A stretch of 64,000 nt of DNA, from NCBI RefSeq assembly GCF_000379125.1, contig NZ_KB900626.1:1870667-1934666 (forward strand), read 5' to 3'. Source of the stretch: Methylosinus sp. LW4 (lineage in GTDB: Bacteria > Pseudomonadota > Alphaproteobacteria > Rhizobiales > Beijerinckiaceae). Shown here piece by piece: positions 51,889 through 61,610 of the stretch (position 1 is its first letter; every line of letters starts with the position of its first letter). The notes beneath the pieces are model-generated. The model was not told the origin of the DNA. It ran no database searches and saw only the letters and a list, made by a program, of their open reading frames with translations. Both the position numbers and the translations under genes were made by a program.

Positions 51889-53208
51889 ATGGCGGAAATC
51901 TTGCGCGTCGGCGTCGCGGGCTTGGGCACGGTGGGCGCATCGGTCGTGCGGCTGCTGCAAAGGCAGGCGCAAGCGCTGGCGGCGCGCACGGGGCGCGAGA
52001 TCGTCGTCACGGCGGTTTCCGCCCGCGACAAGGGCAAGGACCGCGGCGTCGATCTCTCCGGCGCGACCTTCTATGACGATCCCATCGCCCTCGCCGCCGC
52101 GGATGACGTCGATCTCTTCGTCGAGCTGATCGGCGGGTCCGAAGGACCGGCGCGCGTCAGCGTCGAGACCGCGCTCGCCAAAGGCAAATCCGTCGTCACC
52201 GCTAATAAGGCGCTGCTCTCCGCTCATGGCTCGGCGCTGGCGGAGCTGGCCGAAAGCCGCCATGTCGCGCTCGCCTTCGAGGCCTCCGTGGCCGGCGGCA
52301 TTCCCATCGTCAAGACGCTGCGCGAAGGTCTCGCAGGCAATTCGATCGAGCGCGTCTATGGCATTCTCAACGGCACCTGCAATTACATCCTCTCGCGCAT
52401 GGAGGCGGAGCGCCTCTCCTTCGAGGAGTGCCTGAAGGAGGCGCAGCGCTTGGGCTATGCCGAGGCGGACCCGACCTTCGACATTGGCGGCTTCGACACG
52501 GCGCATAAGCTGTCGATTCTCGCCTCGCTCGCCTTCGGCGCGAAGATCGCGCCCGAGGCGGTGGAGATAGAGGGCATAGAGCGCGTCACCCTCGCCGACA
52601 TAGACGCGGCCGGCGAGCTCGGCTTCCGCATCAAGCTGCTCGGCGTCGCCCAGCGCACGGCGCAGGGCATAGAGCAGCGCGTGCACCCCACAATGGTGCG
52701 CAAGACCACCGCCATCGCGCAGGTGATGGGCGTCACCAACGCCGTCACCATAGACGCCGACGCCGTGCATGAGCTGACCTTGGTCGGCCCCGGCGCCGGC
52801 GGCGACGCCACCGCCTCCGCCGTCGTCGCCGATATCGCCGATATCGCAAAAGGCGTGCGCTCCGCGCCCTTCGGCCTGCCGAGCGCGGCGCTGCGCAAGC
52901 TCGAGCGCGCTCCGGCGGCGCTGCATGAGGGCGGCTATTACATCCGTCTCGCCGTGCCGGACGTGCCCGGCGCCTTCGCCGCCATCGCCACCGCAATGGC
53001 GGAGCGCAAAATCTCGCTCGAGAGCATCATGCAGCATGGCGCGCGCGCGGCGCGGCGCAGCGGCGCGGCCCAGGTCGGCGCCCAAGTCGGGGTGATTCTC
53101 ATCACCCATGCGACGACCGAGCGCCTGGTGCGCGAGGCGCTCGACGCCATCTACGCCGACGGCGTCATCGCCGAGCCGGCGCAGGTCATCCGCATCGAGC
53201 GCGAATAG
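51889..53208 (+). CDS. hom: Homoserine dehydrogenase
   Basis: This enzyme reduces aspartate semialdehyde to homoserine on the way to threonine, methionine and isoleucine. The 439-residue protein has the NAD(P)-binding GVAGLGTVGASVVRLL, the catalytic region (NGTCNYILSRM, EADPTFDIGGFDTAHKL) and a C-terminal ACT domain (RLAVPDVPGAFAAIATAMAE) for feedback control. It is followed 21 bases later by glpX, as in many alphaproteobacteria. Confidence 0.95.
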   Translation: MAEILRVGVAGLGTVGASVVRLLQRQAQALAARTGREIVVTAVSARDKGKDRGVDLSGATFYDDPIALAAADDVDLFVELIGGSEGPARVSVETALAKGKSVVTANKALLSAHGSALAELAESRHVALAFEASVAGGIPIVKTLREGLAGNSIERVYGILNGTCNYILSRMEAERLSFEECLKEAQRLGYAEADPTFDIGGFDTAHKLSILASLAFGAKIAPEAVEIEGIERVTLADIDAAGELGFRIKLLGVAQRTAQGIEQRVHPTMVRKTTAIAQVMGVTNAVTIDADAVHELTLVGPGAGGDATASAVVADIADIAKGVRSAPFGLPSAALRKLERAPAALHEGGYYIRLAVPDVPGAFAAIATAMAERKISLESIMQHGARAARRSGAAQVGAQVGVILITHATTERLVREALDAIYADGVIAEPAQVIRIERE

Positions 53209-53229
53209 CGCATCGCCGGAGAAAAACGC

Positions 53230-54225
53230 ATGGCGCGCCCCGCATCGGCGGCAGAAAAGCCGATCGACCGCAATCTTACCCTCGAGCTCGTCCGCGTCAC
53301 CGAAAGAGCGGCGGTGGCGGCGGCCCGCTGGCGCGGGCGCGGCGATGAGATGGCGGCCGATCAGGCCGCCGTCGACGCCATGCGCAGCGAGCTGGATCGG
53401 CTGGCGATTCGCGGCCGCATCGTCATCGGCGAGGGCGAGCGCGATTCCGCGCCCATGCTGTTCATCGGCGAGGACGTCGGCGCCGGCGGCGGCCCTCGGG
53501 TCGATCTCGCCGTCGCGCCGCTCGAGGGCTCGACGCTCTGCGCCAAGGATATGGCGGGCGCGATCTCAATCGTCGCGATCGCCGCGGCCGGCTCGCTGCT
53601 CTATGCGCCGGATGTCTATATGGACAAGATCGCCATCGGCCCCGGCTATCCGCCGGGCGTCGTCGATCTCGACAATGAGCCCGGCGCCAATATCGCCGCT
53701 CTGGCCGCGGCCAAGGGCGTCGCGGCGCAGGACGTCACCATCTGCATATTGGACCGGCCCCGCCACGCCGAGCTGATCGCGCGCTGCCGCGCGGCGGGCG
53801 CGCGGGTGCGGCTCATCAGCGACGGCGATGTGGCGGGCATCATCTTCACCGCGCAGCCGGCGGAGACCGGCGTCGACATGTATCTCGGCGCCGGCGGCGC
53901 GCCGGAGGGCGTGCTGGCGGCCGGCGTGCTGCGCTGCGTCGGCGGCCAAATGCAGGGCCGCCTCGTGCTCGACAGCCCGGCCAAGGCGGCGCGCGCGGCC
54001 GAGATGGGCGTGCGCGATCCGCGCAAGAAATATGAGCTCGAGGAGCTGGCCTCCGGCGATGTGGTGGTCTGCGCGACCGGCGTCACCGACGGGCCGCTGC
54101 TGTTCGGCGTCGTCTTCGGCAAGGACGCCATCGAGACGGAGACTCTCGTCTATCGCTCCTCCACCGGCACGGTGCGCCGCATCAGCGCCCAGCATCGCGT
54201 GAGCGGGAAATTCGAATTGGATTGA
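53230..54225 (+). CDS. glpX: Class II fructose-1,6-bisphosphatase
   Basis: This gluconeogenic or Calvin/RuMP-type phosphatase removes the C1 phosphate of fructose-1,6-bisphosphate. The 331-residue protein has the class II GlpX signatures GEGERDSAPMLFIGEDVG and VAPLEGSTLCAKDMAGAISIVA, and LGAGGAPEGVLAAGVLRC near the C-terminus. It is cotranscribed with hom, and the MAPEG gene follows after 6 bases. Confidence 0.95.
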   Translation: MARPASAAEKPIDRNLTLELVRVTERAAVAAARWRGRGDEMAADQAAVDAMRSELDRLAIRGRIVIGEGERDSAPMLFIGEDVGAGGGPRVDLAVAPLEGSTLCAKDMAGAISIVAIAAAGSLLYAPDVYMDKIAIGPGYPPGVVDLDNEPGANIAALAAAKGVAAQDVTICILDRPRHAELIARCRAAGARVRLISDGDVAGIIFTAQPAETGVDMYLGAGGAPEGVLAAGVLRCVGGQMQGRLVLDSPAKAARAAEMGVRDPRKKYELEELASGDVVVCATGVTDGPLLFGVVFGKDAIETETLVYRSSTGTVRRISAQHRVSGKFELD

Positions 54226-54231
54226 ACGATA

Positions 54232-54648
54232 TTGTCCACGAAAGCCGTTCTGCTTCCCGTCTTCGCGCTCGTCGCTCTCGCTCTGGGGCTGCTCGTCGCT
54301 CTCGCGCGGTCGCGCATTCGCGCGCTGCGGAGCAAAGTGGTGAAGCCGGCCGATATTGCGCTCAATCGGAGCTGGCCGGCCCCGATCGCCCAGCTCGCCA
54401 ATTCCTACGCCAACCAGTTCGAGCTGCCGGTGCTGTTCTATGCGCTGGTCGCGCTGACGTTGGTCACGGAGAAGGCGGATTTTTTATTCGTCGCGCTGGA
54501 ATGGGCCTTTGTCGCGACGCGCTACGCGCACGCCTCTATTCACGTCGCCAGCAATCATGTGCAGCGGCGTTTCTTCGCCTTCGCGGCGGGCTTCGCGCTG
54601 CTCGCCCTGATGTGGGCGATCTTCGCCGCGCGGATCGCCTTTTCCTGA
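54232..54648 (+). CDS. MAPEG-family membrane protein
   Basis: The 138-residue protein has four hydrophobic helices and the MAPEG-type pattern: NSYANQFELPVLFYALVAL and FVATRYAHASIHVASNHVQRRFFAF (the usual E-x-x-N...R-x-x-H region). Bacterial members are glutathione-linked or of unknown function. The start is a TTG at 54232, 6 bases after glpX, with a weak ribosome-binding site, so translation may depend on coupling. Confidence 0.85.
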   Translation: MSTKAVLLPVFALVALALGLLVALARSRIRALRSKVVKPADIALNRSWPAPIAQLANSYANQFELPVLFYALVALTLVTEKADFLFVALEWAFVATRYAHASIHVASNHVQRRFFAFAAGFALLALMWAIFAARIAFS

Positions 54649-54672
54649 CGATCCGCGACGGCGAAGCGAAGC

Positions 54673-54816
54673 TCAGTATTTGCGGCCGGTCTCGAGCTGG
54701 GTCTTGGCGTCGAGCGGCTTCTTCGGCGGCGGGGTCAGATCGGGCTGCGACTGAGCCGCGCAGGCGGCGAGGGAGAGAGCGAGCAGAATGGCGGCGAACG
54801 GACGAAGAGAGCGCAT
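54673..54816 (-). CDS. Small lipoprotein, 47 residues
   Basis: The frame reads MRSLRPFAAILLALSLAAC, a signal peptide with a good lipobox (LAAC), followed by a Pro/Lys-rich tail (AAQSQPDLTPPPKKPLDAK) ending in GRKY. The ATG at 54816 has GGAAG 6 bases upstream. Small alphaproteobacterial lipoproteins of this size are common; the function is unknown. Confidence 0.65.
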   Translation of the reverse strand: MRSLRPFAAILLALSLAACAAQSQPDLTPPPKKPLDAKTQLETGRKY

Positions 54817-55020
54817 CTTTTAGCTTCCGACGGTATGTGTGGAAAACGCCGTGGCTTTCGCGGCGCAACATGACTTCAGCTAGGCTATTGAGGCCAGATT
54901 GTGGCCGTGAGCGCTACCATAGCGATTTTCTGAGACTTTTCGCTTTTCCATGGCAATCTCGCCTCCCGAGGCGCGCCGGCGCTGGCCTGCCGGCCCGCGA
55001 GGCCGTAAAGCAGAGCCGAC

Positions 55021-56313
55021 ATGACCCCCGCCGCACAAGTCTCCGCCGCCATTGAAATCCTCGCCGAGCTCGCCGAGCGCCGCCGTCCGGCCGCCGATGC
55101 GATCAAGGATTGGGGGCTTTCGCATCGATTCGCCGGCTCCAAGGACCGCGCCTCCATATCGAGCCTCGTGTTCGACGCGCTGCGCAAACGCGCCTCGGCC
55201 GCTTTCCTGATGGGCTCCGACGCGCCCCGCTCCGTCGTCATCGGCGCGCTGCGCGAATCGGGCGGGCAGACCGTCGAGGAGATCGCGGCGCTGTTCTCCG
55301 GCGAGGGCCACGCCCCCGCCCCGCTCACGGATGAGGAGCGCGAGCGCCTCGCCACGGCGACGCTCGAGGACGCGCCGGCGCATGTCCGCGGCGATTATCC
55401 CGAATGGCTCGCCGAGCGCTTCGACGCCGCTTTCGGCGAAGCCGCCGCCGATGAGGGCCGCGCGCTTGCCGAACGCGCGCCGGTCGATCTGCGCGTCAAT
55501 ATTTTGAAGGCCGCGCGCGAGGACGGCCTGCGCCGTCTCGCGCATCTTGCGCCGGAGCCGACGTCGCTGTCGCCGCTCGGCCTGCGCATCGCGCCGCCGG
55601 CCAAAGGGCGCGGCCCGGCGCTGACGGCCGAGCCCGCCTATGTCAAAGGCCTGGTCGAGCTGCAGGACGAGGGCTCGCAGCTCGCCGCTCTGCTCTGCGC
55701 CGCCGAGCCCGGCGAGCAGATTCTGGACCTCTGCGCCGGCGGCGGCGGCAAGACGCTGGCGCTGGCCGGGCAGATGCACAATCGAGGGCAGATCTACGCT
55801 TTCGACGACGACGGCCGCCGCCTCACCCCCATTTATCCGCGGCTCGAGCGGGCCGGCGCGCGCAATGTGCAGGTGCGCGCCCCGCGCGGAAAAGCCGATG
55901 TGCTCTCCGATCTCGAGGCGCGCTGCGGCCTCGTGCTGATCGACGCGCCCTGCACCGGAACCGGAACCTGGCGCCGCCACCCCGACGCCAAATGGCGCCT
56001 CGCCCCCGGCGCGCTGGAACAGCGCATCGCCGAGCAGCGGGAGCTGCTGGACAAGGCCCCGCGCTTCGTGAAGCCGGGCGGGCGCGTGGCCTATGTGACC
56101 TGCTCGCTGCTGATCGACGAAAATGAGGCGCAGATCGCGCGCTTTCTCGAGGGACATGCGGATTTTTCCGCCGTTCCGGCCGAGGAGACGGCGGCCAAGG
56201 CCGGGCTGCCGGAACTGGCGCGCTTCGCCTCGCCGCATGGGGCCGGATTCCGGCTGACGCCGCGCACGGCGGGGACGGATGGGTTTTATGTGTGCGTGCT
56301 GAAGCGCGGGTGA
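55021..56313 (+). CDS. RsmB/NOP-family RNA m5C methyltransferase
   Basis: The 430-residue enzyme is an S-adenosylmethionine-dependent cytosine-C5 RNA methyltransferase, probably acting on 16S rRNA. It has an N-terminal RsmB-like helical region, the SAM-binding LDLCAGGGGKTLALA, and the two catalytic cysteines in DAPCTGTGTWRRHP and VTCSLLIDENE. The substrate nucleotide cannot be told from sequence. Confidence 0.92.
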   Translation: MTPAAQVSAAIEILAELAERRRPAADAIKDWGLSHRFAGSKDRASISSLVFDALRKRASAAFLMGSDAPRSVVIGALRESGGQTVEEIAALFSGEGHAPAPLTDEERERLATATLEDAPAHVRGDYPEWLAERFDAAFGEAAADEGRALAERAPVDLRVNILKAAREDGLRRLAHLAPEPTSLSPLGLRIAPPAKGRGPALTAEPAYVKGLVELQDEGSQLAALLCAAEPGEQILDLCAGGGGKTLALAGQMHNRGQIYAFDDDGRRLTPIYPRLERAGARNVQVRAPRGKADVLSDLEARCGLVLIDAPCTGTGTWRRHPDAKWRLAPGALEQRIAEQRELLDKAPRFVKPGGRVAYVTCSLLIDENEAQIARFLEGHADFSAVPAEETAAKAGLPELARFASPHGAGFRLTPRTAGTDGFYVCVLKRG

Positions 56314-56396
56314 ATAACGAAATTTGTCAAAGCTCGTTATTGCGCTATCTTCGGCCCGAGAAACCTTTTTCCGAGCGAGCCCATGCGAGCGACCCC

Positions 56397-56666
56397 ATGA
56401 ATGTCAGCCTCACCCCAGAGCTCGAGCGGCTGGTGCATCAGAAGGTGCAGACCGGCCGCTACACCTCCGCGAGCGAAGTGGTGCGCGAAGCGCTTCGCCT
56501 GATGGAGGAGCGCGACCGGCTGGAGGCCTGGCGCAAGGACGAAATCCGCGCGCAGATCGCCGCCGGCCTCGCGTCGCTGCGGGCCGGGCGAGGCGTGGAC
56601 GGCGAGGAGGCGTTCGATCGGCTGGAAGCGGAGATCGACGCCGAGGAGCGGCGTAACACCGAGTGA
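56397..56666 (+). CDS. ParD-like antitoxin
   Basis: The 89-residue protein has an N-terminal ribbon-helix-helix (MNVSLTPELERLVHQKVQTGRYTSASEVVREALRL) and an acidic C-terminal tail that would cover the toxin. It overlaps the toxin gene by four bases. ParD autoregulates its operon in known pairs. Confidence 0.92.
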   Translation: MNVSLTPELERLVHQKVQTGRYTSASEVVREALRLMEERDRLEAWRKDEIRAQIAAGLASLRAGRGVDGEEAFDRLEAEIDAEERRNTE

Positions 56667-56977
56667 GCCACTTTCGCCTTTCGCCGGAAGCCCATAGCGA
56701 TCTCGAGGCCATGAGGCGCTATCTGACCCGCAAAGGCGGTCCGATGCTCGCCCGGCATGTCCTGGGCGAAATCCGCCATGCGCTACGCTTCATCGCCGAA
56801 AATCCTGAGGCCGGGCATAAAAGAGAGGACCTCACCGACGAGAAGGTGAAGTTTTGGCCGGTCTTTTCCTATTTGATCGTCTATGAGCCGTCGATGCGTC
56901 CAATCGGAATCGTGCGCGTCATTCACGGAGCGCAAGACGTCGAGACGATGTTTTCCGAGAAGCCCCCGCAAATGTGA
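56663..56977 (+). CDS. ParE/RelE-superfamily toxin
   Basis: The 104-residue protein has the ParE pattern: FRLSPEAHSDLEAMRRYLTRKGG, an extended middle (ALRFIAENPEAGHKREDLTDEKVKFWPV) and the C-terminal strands YLIVYEPS...IGIVRVIHGAQDV. ParE toxins poison DNA gyrase. It begins with a GTG that overlaps the antitoxin stop. Confidence 0.92.
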   Translation: MSHFRLSPEAHSDLEAMRRYLTRKGGPMLARHVLGEIRHALRFIAENPEAGHKREDLTDEKVKFWPVFSYLIVYEPSMRPIGIVRVIHGAQDVETMFSEKPPQM

Positions 56978-57064
56978 GCGGCCCTCCGCGCCAGAGGCTT
57001 CGCCTTTCGTCTCGCGCGCCGCGCCAAGGCGATCGGGCGAACGCGAAGTGTTGATTGAAGAGGC

Positions 57065-57205
57065 GTTTCCACCTCCCCCTAGAGGGGGGAGGTCGAGCGC
57101 CGAAGGCGATCGGGAGGGGGTGACGCCCGGAGTCTTCGCCGGTGAACCCCACCCCGTCCGGCTATAGCCGGCCGACCCTCCCCCTAAAGGGGAGGGTGAT
57201 CGCGC
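57065..57205. repeat. Composite palindromic repeat (CCTCCCCCT family)
   Basis: The hairpins CCTCCCCCTAGAGGGGGGAGG (21 bases, imperfect) and CCCTCCCCCTAAAGGGGAGGG-type segments flank an inner GCGCCGAAGGCG/CCGGCTATAGCCGG region. It fills the gap before guaA and is distinct in sequence from the 41.4/49.1 kb family. Confidence 0.65.
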
Positions 57206-57312
57206 CCCTTTCGGCATTCACCCGATCGCCCAGCCGCGCCGCGCTCTTGCGCATTGCCGACGACGAGAGGTAGTCACTACCTCTCACGCGCCCCCACACA
57301 CGAAAGACCAGC

Positions 57313-58914
57313 ATGACCGCCACTGAGAGCTTCCACCACGACATCGCCGATCGCCACGACAAGCTGCTGATCGTCGATTTCGGCTCGCAGGTGACGCAGC
57401 TCATCGCGCGGCGCGTGCGCGAGGCCGGCGTCTATTGCGAGATCGCGCCCTTCCAGAGCGCCGAGCGCGCCTTTGCCGAAATCCGCCCCAAGGCGGTGAT
57501 CCTCTCCGGCGGCCCCTGCTCCGTCACCGAGGACGGCTCGCCGCGCGCGCCGCAGAGCATTTTCGACGCGAAAATCCCCGTGCTCGCCATTTGCTACGGC
57601 GAGCAGCTGCTGGCCGCGCAATTGGGCGGCGCGGTGGAGGGCGGCCATCATCGCGAATTCGGCCGCGCCGAGATCGGCGTCGTCGAGGAGAGCCCGCTCT
57701 TTTCCGGCGTGTGGGAAAAGGGCGGCCGCTATCCCGTATGGATGAGCCATGGCGACCGCGTCACCCGCCTGCCGGAAGGCTTTCGCGTCATCGCCGCCTC
57801 CGAGAACGCCCCAATGGGCGCCATCGCCGACGAGGCGCGGCGCTACTACGGCGTGCAATTTCACCTCGAGGTGGCGCATACGCCGGATGGCGCGAAGCTC
57901 ATCTCCAATTTCGTGCACAATGTCGCTGGGCTGAAATCCGACTGGACCATGTCGGCCTTCCGCGGCGAGGCGATCGAGGCCGTGCGCCGCCAAGTGGGCT
58001 CCGGCCGCGTCCTCTGCGGGCTTTCGGGCGGCGTCGATTCCGCCGTGGCCGCCGTGCTGATCCATGAGGCGATCGGCGATGCGCTCACCTGCGTCTTCGT
58101 CGATCACGGCCTGCTGCGCGGCGGCGAAGCGGAGGAGGTCGTCACCCTCTTCCGCGATCACTACAATATTCCGCTCGTGCATGTGGAGGCGCAGGAGCTG
58201 TTCCTGCAAGCGCTGGAAGGGGTCGAGGACCCGGAGGTCAAGCGCAAGACGATCGGCCGCCTCTTCATCGAGACCTTCGAAGAAGAGGCCAAGAAGATCG
58301 CCGCCGACGGCCGCGGCGCGCCGCAATTTCTGGCGCAGGGCACGCTCTATCCAGATGTCATCGAAAGCGTGTCCTTCTCTGGAGGGCCTTCGGTGACGAT
58401 CAAATCGCATCACAATGTCGGCGGCCTGCCCGAGCGCATGAATATGAAGCTCGTCGAGCCCTTGCGCGAATTGTTCAAGGACGAGGTGCGCGCGCTCGGC
58501 CGCGAGCTGGGCCTGCCGGAGGCCTTCGTCGGCCGCCACCCCTTCCCCGGCCCCGGCCTCGCCATCCGCTGCCCCGGCGGAATCACGCGCGAGAAGCTGG
58601 AGATTTTGCGCAAGGCCGACGCCATCTATCTCGACGAGATCCGCAAGGCCGGTCTCTATGACGTGATCTGGCAAGCCTTCGCCGTGCTGCTTCCGGTGCG
58701 CACAGTGGGCGTGATGGGCGACGGCCGCAGCTACGACCATGTCTGCGCTTTGCGCGCGGTGACGAGCACGGATGGAATGACGGCGGATTTCTATCCCTTC
58801 GACATGAATTTCCTGGGCCGGGCGGCGACGCGCATCATCAATGAGGTGCGCGGCGTGAATCGCGTTGTGTACGACGTGACCAGCAAGCCTCCGGGGACGA
58901 TCGAGTGGGAGTAG
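57313..58914 (+). CDS. guaA: GMP synthase (glutamine-hydrolysing)
   Basis: GuaA converts XMP to GMP using glutamine and ATP. The 533-residue protein has an N-terminal class I glutamine amidotransferase domain (nucleophile in [15 protein letters not shown], His/Glu in [11 protein letters not shown]). A central ATP pyrophosphatase domain ([14 protein letters not shown]) and the C-terminal dimerisation domain follow, all full length. Confidence 0.97.
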   Translation: MTATESFHHDIADRHDKLLIVDFGSQVTQLIARRVREAGVYCEIAPFQSAERAFAEIRPKAVILSGGPCSVTEDGSPRAPQSIFDAKIPVLAICYGEQLLAAQLGGAVEGGHHREFGRAEIGVVEESPLFSGVWEKGGRYPVWMSHGDRVTRLPEGFRVIAASENAPMGAIADEARRYYGVQFHLEVAHTPDGAKLISNFVHNVAGLKSDWTMSAFRGEAIEAVRRQVGSGRVLCGLSGGVDSAVAAVLIHEAIGDALTCVFVDHGLLRGGEAEEVVTLFRDHYNIPLVHVEAQELFLQALEGVEDPEVKRKTIGRLFIETFEEEAKKIAADGRGAPQFLAQGTLYPDVIESVSFSGGPSVTIKSHHNVGGLPERMNMKLVEPLRELFKDEVRALGRELGLPEAFVGRHPFPGPGLAIRCPGGITREKLEILRKADAIYLDEIRKAGLYDVIWQAFAVLLPVRTVGVMGDGRSYDHVCALRAVTSTDGMTADFYPFDMNFLGRAATRIINEVRGVNRVVYDVTSKPPGTIEWE

Positions 58915-59032
58915 GAAGCGGGAATAATCTGAATTGGGTCCTAGCCCGACTTCGCAACGAGCAATGCATTGTTTTCTAAGAAGCGATCCGCAAGGTATGA
59001 GTGTTAATCTATCCGCGACAGGAAATAAATAA

Positions 59033-60565
59033 ATGAGCGCCGATCTACCGACCACCCTTCCACGATTAGAATTGCCGCGGCGATGGGAGTTTCTTGAGCA
59101 GCGAGCCGCCGATGCCAAGATTGATCCCGCTGAAATCGTTGAGCGCGTGGATGACGCAGCAAATCGTGTTGACGAGTTATTGCGGAGGGTAAGAGACGGC
59201 GGAGGAGGCGTTATTGAGGTATTTTATGGCCTTTCTGGATCGGGGAAAACAACATTCCTTCAGACTCTAAGCCGCTTTTTTGTGAATATCCGAGTGAGCA
59301 CCTTTTCCAACAACCGTCAACTGAGCGATTTACCACGATTTATATCTGCTGACGTAATACCAAACGATCCACGCAACCGAATAATTCTTATCGAACGGCG
59401 CGATAACCCCACTGCAGCAGATCTTGCCGCGGTGGAGGAAACTTTTAGCTCACTGCTGAACACCTTTCGAGAACCAGGCGGCGCAGCGGTCGTCTTGTGG
59501 CCCATAACCAAACCTGAGAGTGCGAAAGCTGTTGCCGACGCGGCTTGGACCGTCGGCCGTGACTCGATGGCAGACGAAGAGTCCCGAGGGCAATACCATT
59601 TCCGTGGCGTTCCAAGTTCTAAATATTGGGATTTAGCGGATAATACTAGCCGATCGCTAACTGGAGACAGTTTAGAAGCCTATGGAATTACAAAAAAAAT
59701 TGCAGCAGATGTACTACCGGGCTGTGAAACAATTTCTGATTTCTTTGGACGCATCACACAAATTGCGAATGCAGAAAGAGATAGGACATGGTCGGTTTTA
59801 AAGGTTCGCTCGATCCCACATTTGTGGGTTGCGTTACCGGGGGACGATCTAAAAGCCCTGAATGCGACTGCGGATGCCTTGACGCAAGGCATTCAGAGTA
59901 AGGTCGATATTGATAAAATAGGAGAATTGATTGACCAAGCGGATGAAAGCATTATCTATATTAGCGAGTGGAAAGAGCGCCGTGGGCGCTTGGCTCACCT
60001 TCTTAGAGCAATCGATACGAGGCTTTTCGGCGTGCCCGCCAACGTATCTGTTGCGGCGGTGCGTGCGTTCGGTGACACGAATCTCAAGGCAAAATTGAAA
60101 CAACCGGAAATTAATATCGAGGCAGCAAAAACGGCGATGAAAGCCTCCCGATTGTATAAAGCAATTTTACGAGAAACAGACAAAGAGGTTGCACCATTCG
60201 CGGGATCGCGGCGTATCGGACAAGAGACGGTCGATGACTTCATTCGCATTCAGACTGTTGCATCGAAAGACGACAAGCCATTAAACAAGGCTCTTGCTGC
60301 TTTGATCGCCGCGTGCCTGCGGGATGATGCCCCTGAACTTCTGGTTACATCAGAAAAGCGGGCTCTTCCGGGCAGTGCTCTTCAACCAGATATCCAGATC
60401 GAGTTGCGGCCTGGCGAATTCATTTGCATAGAGCCGACGTGGCGTACAAGTGGACGAGGATTGAATGGCGAGATTAAAGAATCACAAAACACTCTCTCCG
60501 AAGCACATATGAAGAAATACATGCTGGAAAAAGCCACGCAATACGTGAAAGGGTTCGGTCTTTAG
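59033..60565 (+). CDS. P-loop ATPase with nuclease-like C-terminus, unknown function
   Basis: The 510-residue protein has a Walker A motif (YGLSGSGKTT, Gly66-Thr74) and a candidate Walker B (RIILIERRD, residues 115-123). A long middle region with no recognised motif follows. The C-terminus has LQPDIQIELRPGEFICIEPT (Asp453, Glu467), then a helix with QYVKG (Gln503), recalling PD-(D/E)xK nucleases of the RecB type, although the expected Lys is Thr. Codon use is clearly AT-richer than guaA and the downstream genes, and no partner gene is adjacent, so it looks acquired. A defence role is possible but unproven. Confidence 0.75.
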   Translation: MSADLPTTLPRLELPRRWEFLEQRAADAKIDPAEIVERVDDAANRVDELLRRVRDGGGGVIEVFYGLSGSGKTTFLQTLSRFFVNIRVSTFSNNRQLSDLPRFISADVIPNDPRNRIILIERRDNPTAADLAAVEETFSSLLNTFREPGGAAVVLWPITKPESAKAVADAAWTVGRDSMADEESRGQYHFRGVPSSKYWDLADNTSRSLTGDSLEAYGITKKIAADVLPGCETISDFFGRITQIANAERDRTWSVLKVRSIPHLWVALPGDDLKALNATADALTQGIQSKVDIDKIGELIDQADESIIYISEWKERRGRLAHLLRAIDTRLFGVPANVSVAAVRAFGDTNLKAKLKQPEINIEAAKTAMKASRLYKAILRETDKEVAPFAGSRRIGQETVDDFIRIQTVASKDDKPLNKALAALIAACLRDDAPELLVTSEKRALPGSALQPDIQIELRPGEFICIEPTWRTSGRGLNGEIKESQNTLSEAHMKKYMLEKATQYVKGFGL

Positions 60566-60685
60566 GCGTGTACGCACAGTATCGAACGCCAGCGGCGAAG
60601 GTCGACGCAGGGCGTCGCCCTTCCTCTCGTCTCTCGCAGGCAATCTATCGCGGCGGGGGGGGGCTACCTCAGCCCATCCACCGAT

Positions 60686-61018
60686 TCACATTCCCGTGAC
60701 CACCGGCTCCCCGGCCTTCTGCCAGCCGATGATGCCGCCGCCGAAATGCGTGCTCACGTCGCGGCGGCCGAAGAGGCGGGCCTGCTCCATGGCGGTCACC
60801 GAGCGCTTGCCGGAGCGGCAATAGACCACCACCTTCTGGCCCTCGGCCGGAGCCGGAATCTTGCCGGGATCGAAGGCGGACAGCGGCACGAAGAGCGCGC
60901 CGTCGATATGGCCCTGGGCGTATTCGTCCGCCTCGCGCACATCGACCAGAATGATCGACTTGTCGGCGATGCCGCTCTTCAAATCCTCTAGGCTGATCTC
61001 GCTATACCACTCGGCCAT
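60686..61018 (-). CDS. Rhodanese-domain protein
   Basis: The 110-residue single-domain rhodanese has the active-site loop VVYCRSGKRS with the catalytic Cys and the usual VDVREADEYAQGHI start. Such proteins move sulfane sulfur or act in detoxification. The start at 61018 gives a full domain; longer in-frame starts run into unrelated sequence. Confidence 0.9.
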   Translation of the reverse strand: MAEWYSEISLEDLKSGIADKSIILVDVREADEYAQGHIDGALFVPLSAFDPGKIPAPAEGQKVVVYCRSGKRSVTAMEQARLFGRRDVSTHFGGGIIGWQKAGEPVVTGM

Positions 61019-61166
61019 TTCGTTCTTCCCAAAATCTCTGCGCGGCGTCGCGCGCTTTCGCCACAGCCGCAAAGGCGCGGGCGGCGGCTTGAAGCGTCGC
61101 GCGGGCGCGTTAGGTGGCAAGCCCTCGGGGGCGTTGTTTCCGCCATTTGACACAGGAGCTCCACAA

Positions 61167-61601
61167 ATGTCCAGGAATGCATCGCTCGCGCTCGCGGCCG
61201 TAGTCGCGCTCGCCGCCGTCGCGGCCTCGCCCGCTTTCGCCGAAGTGCAGATGTTCAAGGGCGATCTCTCCGGCGGCGCGGAAAATCCGCCGAGCGCGAG
61301 CAAGGGCGTCGGCTCCATCGCCGTGACGCTGGATCCCAAGACACGGAAAATCAGCTGGAAAGGCTATTATGTCGGCCTCGAGGGCCAGGAGCTGAAGGCG
61401 CATTTCCACGGTCCCGCCAAGGCCGGCGAGAAAGCCGCGCCGGTGCTGCCGGTCGAGGCCGTGGAGGAGACCTTCCAGGGCTCGGCGACGCTCGACGCCA
61501 AGCAGGTCAAGCAGCTCGAGGACGGCCAGTGGTATTTCAACATCCACTCGGCCAAGCATCCCGAGGGCGAACTGCGCGGGCAGCTGAATCGCGTGCGGTG
61601 A
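61167..61601 (+). CDS. Exported CHRD-domain protein
   Basis: The 144-residue protein has a signal peptide (ending ASPAFA) and one CHRD domain: GDLSGGAENPPSASKGVGSIAVTLDP near the start, HFHGPAKAGEKAAPVLPV in the middle and FNIHSAKHPEGELRGQL at the end. The biochemical role of CHRD proteins in bacteria is not established. Its start has AGGAG upstream. Confidence 0.9.
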   Translation: MSRNASLALAAVVALAAVAASPAFAEVQMFKGDLSGGAENPPSASKGVGSIAVTLDPKTRKISWKGYYVGLEGQELKAHFHGPAKAGEKAAPVLPVEAVEETFQGSATLDAKQVKQLEDGQWYFNIHSAKHPEGELRGQLNRVR

Positions 61602-61610
61602 CGCCCTGCC

